Shown: piece by piece, positions 1 to 5,108 of the stretch
Layout of the letters: each line of letters starts with the position of its first letter
How positions within the stretch are numbered: the stretch's first letter is position 1
Source: Thermodesulfobacteriota bacterium
GTDB lineage: Bacteria > Desulfobacterota > Desulfocorpusculales > Desulfocorpusculum
Length of the DNA stretch: 5,108 bases
Assembly (NCBI GenBank): GCA_028275295.1
Contig: JAPWUY010000185.1
Location: 1-5,108, forward strand
Direction: 5' to 3'
Notes under the pieces: model-generated
What the model saw: the letters and a program-made list of their open reading frames with translations, nothing else
The model's database searches: none
Told to the model about the DNA's origin: nothing
Translations under genes and position numbers: made by a program

Positions 1-255
1 GAATTTGTGGAGATGGATGCACCCGATGCCTGCTGCGGGGGAGGGGGGTCCTTCCAGGTGGAGCACCCGGAGATCTCCTCCAAGATCACAGCCAGGAAGA
101 TAAAGAGCATAGAGGCAACGGGGGCATCCGTAGTGGCAACGGGTTGTCCTGGCTGCAGGATCACCATAAACGCTCACCTGGACTCGGAAAAGCACATAAG
201 AGTCCTCCATCCCATAGAGCTCGTGAAAATGGCCTTGGAAGGGGGAAGTTCCTGA
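1..255 (+). CDS. (Fe-S)-binding CCG-domain oxidoreductase subunit, C-terminal fragment (GlcF/LutA/HdrB-like)
   Basis: The reading frame is open from base 1 and ends at TGA 253-255, leaving the last 84 residues of a protein whose start lies off the left edge. A Cys-Cys-Gly followed by glycines (bases 25-42) is separated by about 35 residues from a CPGC motif. This is the second half of the cysteine-rich CCG domain, which in this family binds an iron-sulfur cluster. The tail, with HPIELVKMAL, matches the usual end of glycolate or lactate oxidase iron-sulfur subunits (GlcF, LutA) and related HdrB/HdrD-like proteins. Such subunits normally pass electrons from an FAD-linked hydroxyacid dehydrogenase. 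The CPGC form, and 'VVATGCPGC' as a whole, resembles the anaerobe versions more than E. coli GlcF. The partner subunit and the N-terminal ferredoxin domain cannot be seen, so the exact substrate is not assignable. The family call is firm; the specific enzyme is not. Confidence 0.85.
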   Translation, partial: EFVEMDAPDACCGGGGSFQVEHPEISSKITARKIKSIEATGASVVATGCPGCRITINAHLDSEKHIRVLHPIELVKMALEGGSS

Positions 256-284
256 GGATCCCTCGGTCGAGAGGTGCAATTTTT
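256..284 (+). terminator. Weak possible intrinsic terminator after the Fe-S subunit gene
   Basis: Immediately after the stop codon, CCTC (261-264) can pair with GAGG (271-274) around a six-base loop, and a five-T run follows at 280-284. The stem is only four base pairs. An alternative stem, GAGG 254-257 with CCTC 261-264, competes for the same bases. The position fits a terminator separating this gene from ffh, but the structure is weak and could be chance. Confidence 0.2.
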
Positions 285-296
285 CCGGCCTAGCGG

Positions 297-313
297 TCAC
301 TCATTGGGAGTGA
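297..313 (+). other. Small perfect inverted repeat upstream of the ffh promoter
   Basis: TCACTC (297-302) and GAGTGA (308-313) form a six-base-pair perfect inverted repeat around the five-base loop ATTGG. It sits nine bases before the candidate -35 box. No T-run follows on the + strand, so it is not a standard terminator. It could be a short operator-like palindrome or a chance match. Confidence 0.25.
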
Positions 314-321
314 AGAGTTCA

Positions 322-349
322 TTGACAGTGCGGCCCCGAATCCTTTAAC
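322..349 (+). promoter_or_regulatory. Candidate sigma70-type promoter for the ffh-psd-pssA-asd unit
   Basis: A consensus -35 box TTGACA (322-327) is followed after 16 bases by TTTAAC (344-349), which matches four of six positions of the -10 consensus TATAAT. Transcription would start near base 356, giving a leader of roughly 35 bases before the ffh ATG. It lies in the only sizeable gap upstream of the close-packed genes, which is where a promoter for them is expected. The match is by eye and there is no direct evidence of activity. Confidence 0.45.
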
Positions 350-380
350 ATCCCTTAACTGCTCGCAAAGTGAAGTTCCT

Positions 381-385
381 AGGAG
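381..385 (+). promoter_or_regulatory. Ribosome binding site of ffh
   Basis: AGGAG lies six bases before the ATG at 392, a standard spacing. It supports that start for ffh. Confidence 0.7.
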
Positions 386-391
386 CGGCAA

Positions 392-1726
392 ATGTTCGAC
401 AACCTCAGTGAAAAGCTTCAGGCTCTCTTCAAGAGACTGAGGGGCCATGGCACCCTGACAGAGGCCAACATACAGGAGGCCTTGAGGGAGGTCAGGCTAG
501 CCCTGCTTGAGGCGGATGTCCATTACAAGGTGGTCAAGGAGTTCATCGAGTCGGTAAAGGAAAAGGCATTGGGGCAGGAGGTGCTCCAGAGCCTCACTCC
601 CGGCCAGCAGCTCCTCAAAGTGGTGCACCAGGAACTGGTGAGGCTCATGGGAGAGGGGGAGAGGAGGCTCAACCTTAGCGGGTCGCCAGCCTCCTTGATG
701 CTCGTGGGATTGCAGGGCTCGGGAAAGACCACTACGGCTGCAAAGCTCGCCAAATGGTTGCGTGCTCAAGGGAAGACAGTCGGGATGGTTCCGGCAGATG
801 TCTACAGGCCGGCGGCCATAGAGCAGTTGGAGCAGCTGGGCAGGATGCTAAACGTTCCCGTTTACAAGCCAGCCCAAGGGGAGGATCCAGTTTCAATCTC
901 TGTGAAATCACAGAACTGGGCAAGAGAAAAGGGCCTCCAGGTGCTGATTTTGGATACAGCTGGAAGGCTCCACATAGACGAGCCATTGATGGAAGAGCTT
1001 CGCAAGATAAAGGTTGCAGTTGCCCCAAAAGAGGTACTGCTCGTTGTGGATGCCATGACGGGCCAAGATGCAGTTCAGATAGCTCAGAGCTTCAATGAGA
1101 AGCTCCAGATAACGGGCGTAATCCTCACGAAACTGGATGGGGATGCGAGGGGAGGGGCAGCTCTGTCCATAAGGGCCGTTACCCTGAGGCCCATAGTCCT
1201 CGTGGGAGTGGGGGAGAAGCTGGATGCGTTGGAGGTTTTCTACCCAGACAGGATGGCTTCCCGCATCCTCGGGATGGGAGATGTCCTCACCCTCATAGAG
1301 AAGGCTCAAGCGGCATATGACGAGAAGAAGGCTCTGGAACTCGAAAGGAAGCTCAGGAAGGAGGAGTTCACCCTCGAGGATCTGCTGGAACAGATAAGGC
1401 AAGTGAGGAAGATGGGACCTCTCGAGGATCTCGTGAAGATGATCCCAGGAGCAGGAAACATAAGAGGAGCCTTGGACCCCACATTTGGGGAGAAGGAGCT
1501 CAAGAAGATGGAGGCCATAATCTGCTCCATGACAAAAGAGGAGAGGCGCAATCACACGATAATCAACGGGAGCAGAAGATTGAGAATAGCCAAGGGAAGT
1601 GGCACGACTGTCCAAGACGTGAATAGGCTCCTCAAGAACTTCCTGGAGATGAGGAAGATGATGAAAAAGATGGGCAAGATGAGAAGATTCGCCATGGGCC
1701 GTGGCATCCCTCTATGGTCGAGGTGA
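392..1726 (+). CDS. ffh: Signal recognition particle protein Ffh (SRP54 GTPase)
   Basis: Ffh binds 4.5S/SRP RNA and the signal sequence of nascent membrane proteins. With the receptor FtsY it brings ribosomes to the inner membrane, driven by paired GTP hydrolysis. The 444-residue product has the full family layout. A helical N domain spans about residues 1-95. The G domain carries the P-loop GLQGSGKTTT (106-115), DVYRPAA (136-142), DTAGR (188-192), TKLDGDARGG (246-255) and the closing GVGEKLDALE (272-281). The M domain carries the RNA-binding segment GSRRLRIAKGSG (393-404) and a methionine/lysine-rich tail (420-435). Length is normal for the family. The start is supported by AGGAG six bases upstream. 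Small oddities are Leu397 where many homologues have Lys or Arg (E. coli has Gln), and TLRPIVL (264-270) where TGKPIKF-like sequence is usual. The C-terminus is short and ends in GIPLWSR. The downstream gene is psd, not rpsP, which often follows ffh elsewhere. Identification is essentially certain. Confidence 0.98.
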   Translation: MFDNLSEKLQALFKRLRGHGTLTEANIQEALREVRLALLEADVHYKVVKEFIESVKEKALGQEVLQSLTPGQQLLKVVHQELVRLMGEGERRLNLSGSPASLMLVGLQGSGKTTTAAKLAKWLRAQGKTVGMVPADVYRPAAIEQLEQLGRMLNVPVYKPAQGEDPVSISVKSQNWAREKGLQVLILDTAGRLHIDEPLMEELRKIKVAVAPKEVLLVVDAMTGQDAVQIAQSFNEKLQITGVILTKLDGDARGGAALSIRAVTLRPIVLVGVGEKLDALEVFYPDRMASRILGMGDVLTLIEKAQAAYDEKKALELERKLRKEEFTLEDLLEQIRQVRKMGPLEDLVKMIPGAGNIRGALDPTFGEKELKKMEAIICSMTKEERRNHTIINGSRRLRIAKGSGTTVQDVNRLLKNFLEMRKMMKKMGKMRRFAMGRGIPLWSR

Positions 1727-1735
1727 GATCTGGCC

Positions 1736-2419
1736 ATGGGAGAGGAGAGATCCGGGATACCTGCAAGGGGAAAGATCCTGAGGGAGGGCTATCCCTTCAT
1801 TCTTCCTCCTCTGGCACTGGGGATTGCGGGCTTTGGGGTTGGGTGGTCGCTATTGGGCTGGGCAGGAATTGTTGTGGCCTTTTCTGTGGCCATGTTTTTC
1901 AGGAACCCCACGAGAAGGCCCCTCAGGGACCCGCGCGTTGTCCTATCTCCTGCTGACGGCCGAGTGGTCCAAGTGGCAGAGGTCGAGGATCCTTTGGGAG
2001 AGAAAGGTCACTGGACAAAGGTCAGCATCTTCATGTCCGTGTTCAATGTCCATGTAAATCGTTCTCCGGTTGCGGGAAGGGTAGTGGAAGTTCGCCACGA
2101 AAAGGGAAGGTTCAGGCCCGCGGACAAGAACGAGGCCTCCAATTTGAACGAGAGGAATATCCTCAGGATGGAGACCAAGGACGGAAGGCGGGTCTTGTGC
2201 GTGCAGGTAGCTGGGATTCTGGCCAGGAGAATAGTGTGTTGGGTAAAGGAGGGAATGGTCTTGCCCCATGGCCTTCCCATTGGCATGATAAGATTCGGGT
2301 CCAGGGTTGATACTTATCTTCCTCCCGGGTTCGATCCAGATGTCAGGATAGGCCAAAGGGTTTGGGGAGGAGAGACCATTTTAGGTTACTGGGTAGACAA
2401 GAGGGAATCATTGGACTGA
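1736..2419 (+). CDS. psd: Phosphatidylserine decarboxylase, short (archaeal-type) form
   Basis: Psd converts phosphatidylserine to phosphatidylethanolamine at the inner membrane using a pyruvoyl group made by self-cleavage. The 227-residue product belongs to the short class, about 200-230 residues, found in many anaerobic bacteria and in archaea; E. coli Psd is longer. Residues 20-55 are hydrophobic and probably form one or two membrane segments, followed by FFRNP (54-58). Conserved blocks are SPADG (71-75, with Asp74), SIFMSVFNVHVNR (97-109, with His106) and IRFGSRVD (185-192). By family analogy cleavage falls between Gly188 and Ser189, giving a beta chain of 188 residues and an alpha chain of 39 that begins with the pyruvoyl group. 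Asp74, His106 and Ser189 fit the known Asp-His-Ser processing triad. The ATG follows the ffh stop by nine bases, with a GAGGTGA site (1720-1726) overlapping that stop, so coupling to ffh is likely. Archaetidylserine as substrate is possible in relatives, but the neighbouring pssA argues for phosphatidylserine. Confidence 0.95.
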   Translation: MGEERSGIPARGKILREGYPFILPPLALGIAGFGVGWSLLGWAGIVVAFSVAMFFRNPTRRPLRDPRVVLSPADGRVVQVAEVEDPLGEKGHWTKVSIFMSVFNVHVNRSPVAGRVVEVRHEKGRFRPADKNEASNLNERNILRMETKDGRRVLCVQVAGILARRIVCWVKEGMVLPHGLPIGMIRFGSRVDTYLPPGFDPDVRIGQRVWGGETILGYWVDKRESLD

Positions 2420-2421
2420 AA

Positions 2422-2428
2422 AGAGGAG
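2422..2428 (+). promoter_or_regulatory. Ribosome binding site that fixes the pssA start
   Basis: AGAGGAG ends eight bases before the ATG at 2437. This selects that ATG over the earlier in-frame ATG at 2362, which lies inside psd and would add 25 unconserved residues. Confidence 0.75.
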
Positions 2429-2436
2429 AAATTGCG

Positions 2437-3228
2437 ATGAAGAAGAGATTGAAGGTGAGAGGTCCCAGGTCGACCCCGAGAAGAGGTTTCTATTTACTCC
2501 CGAATCTTCTCACCACAGCTAGCCTGTTCTGCGGGTTCTATAGCATCATGGCAGCCATAGGAGCGGATTTCGAGAAAGCTGCTTTGGCCATATTGGCTTC
2601 CTTTTTCTTCGACGGGCTCGACGGGAGAATTGCCAGGGCCACTCGCACCACGAGCCATTTCGGCGTGGAATACGATTCCCTCTCGGATGTAGTGGCCTTT
2701 GGTGTTGCTCCAGCAGTACTGGCCTTTCTTTGGGTGGCAGAGGACCTGGGAAGGATCGGATGGCTCGCAGCCTTCCTGTTCCTGGCATGCGGGGCCTTGA
2801 GGCTTGCCCGATTCAACACCATGGCCCACAAGGGAAGTATGGCCCATTTCAAAGGCTTGCCCATACCCGCTGCAGCGGCTGTGGTGGCAACCATGGTCCT
2901 TTTGGCTAAGAGCGTGGGACCAGAGGAAAGGGCCGTCCAGATCGCCGTTGTGGGATCCCTGTACGTCCTCTCCTTTCTGATGGTCAGCAACATTCCTTAC
3001 CAGAGTTTCAAGAATGCGGAACTGGTGAGGCAAAGACCTTTTCAGGCCTTGGTCCTGTGCGTCCTCGTTTTGGTGGTTGTGCTGGCAAATCCCCCAGTGA
3101 CCCTATTCCTCTTCTCAATTGCCTACGCTCTCTCTGGCCCCATTGCCATGGCGAGAAGGGCCTTGAGGAGAGGCAGTGTGTCCCTGAATCGCGAGACCCC
3201 AGAGATCAGCAAGGAGGAGGTGCTGTGA
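2437..3228 (+). CDS. pssA: CDP-diacylglycerol--serine O-phosphatidyltransferase (phosphatidylserine synthase)
   Basis: This integral membrane enzyme of the CDP-alcohol phosphatidyltransferase family joins serine to CDP-diacylglycerol, releasing CMP and making phosphatidylserine, the substrate of the adjacent psd product. The signature DGx2ARx8Gx3Dx3D is complete at residues 62-84: Asp62-Gly63, Ala66-Arg67, Gly76, Asp80 and Asp84. These aspartates bind the metal and the CDP group in the family. LLPNLLTTASLFCGF (20-34) begins the first membrane helix. RFNT (125-128) and KGLPIPAAA (139-147) are typical of the Bacillus-type PssA rather than the unrelated E. coli phospholipase-D-like enzyme. Several further hydrophobic helices follow (about 86-120, 142-158, 168-185, 203-217, 221-235). 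At 263 residues the length is normal. The start at 2437 is chosen from its ribosome site and the usual basic N-terminus. It lies 17 bases after psd, and its stop overlaps the asd start, so it is probably co-expressed with both. The sister substrate glycerol-phosphate (PgsA) is unlikely given the motif context and psd linkage. Confidence 0.95.
   Translation: MKKRLKVRGPRSTPRRGFYLLPNLLTTASLFCGFYSIMAAIGADFEKAALAILASFFFDGLDGRIARATRTTSHFGVEYDSLSDVVAFGVAPAVLAFLWVAEDLGRIGWLAAFLFLACGALRLARFNTMAHKGSMAHFKGLPIPAAAAVVATMVLLAKSVGPEERAVQIAVVGSLYVLSFLMVSNIPYQSFKNAELVRQRPFQALVLCVLVLVVVLANPPVTLFLFSIAYALSGPIAMARRALRRGSVSLNRETPEISKEEVL
3211..3220 (+). promoter_or_regulatory. Strong ribosome binding site inside pssA that decides the GTG start of asd
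   Basis: AAGGAGGAGG contains two overlapping GGAGG cores (3213-3217 and 3216-3220), ending seven and four bases before GTG 3225. It lies within the last codons of pssA (Lys-Glu-Glu-Val), so translation of asd is probably coupled to that of pssA. Confidence 0.8.
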
Positions 3229-4250
3229 GGGAGAGAAGATACAATGTGGCTGTAGTCGGTGCCACTGGGGCGGTGGGAACCGAGATGATGAGGATCTTGG
3301 AGGAGAGGAACTTCCCAGTGGAGAGGCTTGTCCCCCTAGCCTCGGAGAGGTCAGCTGGGAAGAGCGTGAAGTTCAAAGGAGAGGAAATCCCGGTCAAAGT
3401 CCTGGATGAGAGGAGCTTCGAGGGCGTGCAAATAGCCCTCTTCTCAGCAGGCGGTTCTGTGAGCGAGAGGTTTGCCCCGATTGCTGCCAGATCGGGTTGT
3501 GTGGTCGTGGACAATACCAGTGCCTTCCGAATGGATCCTGATGTGCCCCTCGTGGTCCCGGAGGTGAACCCTCATGCCATAAGCCTCTACAAGAAAAAGG
3601 GAATCATAGCGAATCCCAACTGCTCCACCATACAGATGGTTGTGGTCCTCAAGCCACTCCATGACAGAGCCAGGATTCGCAGGGTCGTGGTCTCGACATA
3701 CCAGTCGGTTTCCGGTACAGGGATGAGGGCCATATTGGAACTGGAAGCACAGGTGAGAGCCTGGGTGGAGGGCAAGGCCTTGGAACCCAAGGTCTACCCG
3801 CACCCCATAGCTTTCAACTGTCTCCCCCACATAGATGTCTTCTTCGAGGATGGGTACACCAAAGAGGAAATGAAGATGGTCAACGAGACCAAAAAGATTA
3901 TGGAGGACGAGACCATCCGAGTGACGGCTACCACTGTGAGGGTCCCTGTCTTCAGGGGACATTCCGAGGCAATAAACATAGAGACAGAGCGAAAACTCAC
4001 CGTTCAAGAGGCGAGGGAGATACTCTCTCGAGCTCCAGGGGTCAAGCTCTGGGACGATCCAGCGGAGAAAAAGTACCCCATGCCAATACTGGCTGCTGGC
4101 GGAGACGAGACTTGGGTGGGAAGGATAAGGGAGGACACCTCGGTCGAAAACGGCCTGAATCTCTGGGTGGTTGCGGACAACTTGAGGAAGGGCGCCGCAC
4201 TTAACGCCATCCAAATTGCAGAAATCCTCATCCGGGATTACTTGGTCTGA
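3225..4250 (+). CDS. asd: Aspartate-semialdehyde dehydrogenase
   Basis: Asd reduces L-aspartyl-4-phosphate to aspartate semialdehyde with NADPH, the branch point to diaminopimelate/lysine, threonine and methionine. The 341-residue product (normal length) has the dinucleotide motif GATGAVG at 12-18 and SAGG at 74-77. The catalytic cysteine is Cys133 in NPNCSTIQM (131-138 core). STYQSVSGTG spans 157-166 with Gln160, and RGHSEAI spans 244-250 with the acid-base His246. These match the bacterial Asd family throughout. The start is GTG 3225, because homology begins at RYNVAVVGATG and a very strong ribosome site precedes it. The frame stays open upstream to an ATG at 3057, but that stretch reads through pssA in another frame and is not Asd-like. 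The GTG overlaps the pssA stop as GTGA. From memory, psd-pssA-leucine genes-asd is a common order in Geobacter-type Deltaproteobacteria; here no leucine gene separates pssA from asd. Confidence 0.97.
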   Translation: MRERRYNVAVVGATGAVGTEMMRILEERNFPVERLVPLASERSAGKSVKFKGEEIPVKVLDERSFEGVQIALFSAGGSVSERFAPIAARSGCVVVDNTSAFRMDPDVPLVVPEVNPHAISLYKKKGIIANPNCSTIQMVVVLKPLHDRARIRRVVVSTYQSVSGTGMRAILELEAQVRAWVEGKALEPKVYPHPIAFNCLPHIDVFFEDGYTKEEMKMVNETKKIMEDETIRVTATTVRVPVFRGHSEAINIETERKLTVQEAREILSRAPGVKLWDDPAEKKYPMPILAAGGDETWVGRIREDTSVENGLNLWVVADNLRKGAALNAIQIAEILIRDYLV

Positions 4251-4276
4251 AGCCAGTTCCTCTGGGGAAGGGGAAA

Positions 4277-4308
4277 AGTCATCTCGGACTACCTCAGTCC
4301 CCATGACT
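4277..4308 (+). other. Interrupted inverted repeat (RNA hairpin) in the asd downstream spacer
   Basis: AGTCAT (4277-4282) pairs with ATGACT (4303-4308). Inside it, GGACT (4286-4290) pairs with AGTCC (4296-4300) around the five-base loop ACCTC. The two stems, six and five base pairs with no mismatches, are joined by a small internal loop of three and two bases. No T-run follows, so it is not a classic intrinsic terminator. It ends 17 bases before the GTG start of the next gene, just ahead of its ribosome site. It could protect the mRNA end of asd or tune the next gene, but chance is possible. Confidence 0.4.
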
Positions 4309-4314
4309 GCGAGA

Positions 4315-4321
4315 AGAGGAG
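4315..4321 (+). promoter_or_regulatory. Ribosome binding site supporting the GTG start of the nucleotidyltransferase
   Basis: AGAGGAG (4315-4321) lies four bases before GTG 4326. The spacing is slightly short, but this is the best purine-rich site in the spacer and the only one close to a start that keeps the whole N-terminal strand of the protein. Confidence 0.5.
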
Positions 4322-4325
4322 AGTT

Positions 4326-5108
4326 GTGTCCGTTCAAGGGAATGGAGGGCCCCTCAAACGGTATCCAGTGATAATGGCTGCTGGGGACAGGGGAAGAGCT
4401 AGGCCAGTTTTGGGGGTCAACAAGGGACTACTGGAACTGGCCGGTGCTCCAGTCTTCACCCACGTTTTGGCCTCCCTGGAGCAGAGCCCCTGGGTAGACA
4501 GAATCTATATAGTGGGGCCGAGGGAAAAGTACCTCGAGGCGCTGGAACGTCCCAACATTCCTTTCAGGGGCACCAAACAGGTTGAGGTATTGCAACAAAG
4601 GGAGACCCTCTATCAGAACATATGGCAGGCCTTCGAGAAACTTCTCGAGGATGAAGTGGACAGAGAGGGCTCAGTTGACCCCGAGTCCATAGTGGCCATG
4701 ATAGTGCCGTGCGATATCCCCCTGCTCGTCCCGGAGGAGGTGAACGAATTCGTGATGGGATGCGACATGTCAAGACATGACTATGTGGTGGGGATAACCT
4801 CCTCGGAGACTCTCAGCCGATACTATCCCCAAAAACACAGGAGGGGAATAAGGCTCATGTGTTTCCACGTGAGGGAAGGAAGCTACAGGCAAAACAACCT
4901 TCACCTGGTAAGACCCCTTAAGGTGGGAAACAGGCACTACATTCAGAAGATCTACGACTACAGGCTCCAGAGAGAGTGGAGCTCCATCGTGAGACTCCTC
5001 TGGGAGATGTTCAAGGTGGAGGAGGCTACACTGGCTACGGCCACCTGGTACACGCTCCTACACCTGGCAGCCATGCTCCACAGGGTGCCCAGAGTTGGCC
5101 TTTACAGG
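4326..5108 (+). CDS. MobA-like nucleotidyltransferase family protein, C-terminus beyond the window
   Basis: The frame is open from the asd stop to the right edge with no stop codon; 261 residues are visible from GTG 4326. It resembles the MobA/GT-A-fold NTP transferase group. A first strand and loop PVIMAAGDRGRAR (14-26) is followed by NKGLLELAGAPVFTHVL (32-48), matching the usual 'PKALLxxxGxPxxxxVL' block. The second strand is RIYIVG (59-64). ETLYQNIWQAF (93-103) matches the conserved segment before the metal site. MIVPCDIPLL (125-134) carries the Asp130 that in relatives binds Mg-nucleotide. NLHLVRPLKVGN (191-202) begins a family-specific C-terminal helical part. The glycine loop is stretched compared with the classic AAGxGxRxGxPK. 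Such enzymes move a nucleotide from NTP to a phosphorylated sugar, alcohol or cofactor; the substrate here cannot be told. ATG 4374 is the only in-frame ATG near the N-terminus but would cut the first beta strand, so GTG 4326 is preferred. The spacing after asd suggests the same transcript. Family call good, function unknown. Confidence 0.75.
   Translation, partial: MSVQGNGGPLKRYPVIMAAGDRGRARPVLGVNKGLLELAGAPVFTHVLASLEQSPWVDRIYIVGPREKYLEALERPNIPFRGTKQVEVLQQRETLYQNIWQAFEKLLEDEVDREGSVDPESIVAMIVPCDIPLLVPEEVNEFVMGCDMSRHDYVVGITSSETLSRYYPQKHRRGIRLMCFHVREGSYRQNNLHLVRPLKVGNRHYIQKIYDYRLQREWSSIVRLLWEMFKVEEATLATATWYTLLHLAAMLHRVPRVGLYR

Noticed and set aside
256..391. 4.5S/SRP RNA gene next to ffh
   Set aside because: The gap was searched by eye for the conserved SRP RNA hairpin with its GGAA-type tetraloop and internal loop; nothing of that kind is present.
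1371..1432. Repeated CTCGAGGATCT in ffh, about 50 bases apart
   Set aside because: Both copies encode the similar residues LEDL in neighbouring helices with the same preferred codons. Shared codon choice explains them better than a DNA repeat element.
908..1615. 235-codon open frame on the minus strand inside ffh
   Set aside because: It is a shadow of ffh. The translation has no recognisable motif, and the + strand protein is unambiguous.
2362..2436. Earlier in-frame ATG extending pssA by 25 residues into psd
   Set aside because: It has no good ribosome site, overlaps psd by 58 bases, and the extra residues are unlike PssA. The ATG at 2437 has AGAGGAG at ideal spacing.
3057..3224. Upstream extension of asd by 56 residues
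   Set aside because: It merely reads pssA in another frame and gives low-similarity, Cys/Pro/Arg-rich sequence. Asd homology begins right after GTG 3225, which has a strong ribosome site.
4248..4325. Possible asd-nucleotidyltransferase fusion through the in-frame TGA at 4248
   Set aside because: The two genes share a frame, but Asd ends at a normal length. The intervening 25 codons look like spacer with a hairpin and a ribosome site. There is no sign of a selenocysteine or recoding element after the stop.
3444..4337. 297-codon open frame on the minus strand across asd
   Set aside because: It mirrors the asd coding pattern, has no family features, and would require the certain asd gene to be wrong.

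Overview
The window is a tightly packed stretch of bacterial chromosome with every recognisable gene on the + strand. It looks like housekeeping and core-metabolism DNA. I see no tRNA, rRNA, CRISPR array, transposase or other mobile element. Arginine is written mostly with AGG/AGA and isoleucine often with ATA, and the sense strand is purine-rich. This codon style is common in thermophiles. With the short-form phosphatidylserine decarboxylase and the gene order, it suggests an anaerobic, possibly thermophilic member of the Desulfobacterota (former Deltaproteobacteria) or a relative. That placement is an inference, not a demonstration.

Layout. 1-255: the C-terminal end of a CCG-domain iron-sulfur oxidoreductase subunit (GlcF/LutA/HdrB-like), cut by the left edge. 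256-391: a 136-base gap with weak hairpins and a good sigma70-type promoter candidate (TTGACA, 16 bases, TTTAAC). 392-1726: ffh, the GTPase of the signal recognition particle. 1736-2419: psd, a short-form phosphatidylserine decarboxylase. 2437-3228: pssA, a phosphatidylserine synthase. 3225-4250: asd, aspartate-semialdehyde dehydrogenase, whose GTG start overlaps the pssA stop. 4251-4325: a short spacer holding an 11-base-pair interrupted hairpin. 4326 to the right edge: an open reading frame with no stop, encoding a MobA-like (GT-A fold) nucleotidyltransferase of unknown substrate.

From ffh onwards the gaps are 9 and 17 bases, then a 4-base overlap, then 75 bases, so ffh-psd-pssA-asd and perhaps the nucleotidyltransferase probably form one transcription unit. 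PssA makes phosphatidylserine from CDP-diacylglycerol and serine, and Psd decarboxylates it to phosphatidylethanolamine, so the two adjacent genes form a complete two-step branch. Ffh delivers membrane proteins to the membrane whose main lipid these enzymes make. Asd feeds lysine/diaminopimelate, threonine and methionine synthesis. The last gene is the least understood and the most worth following up; nothing else here looks like a new system.
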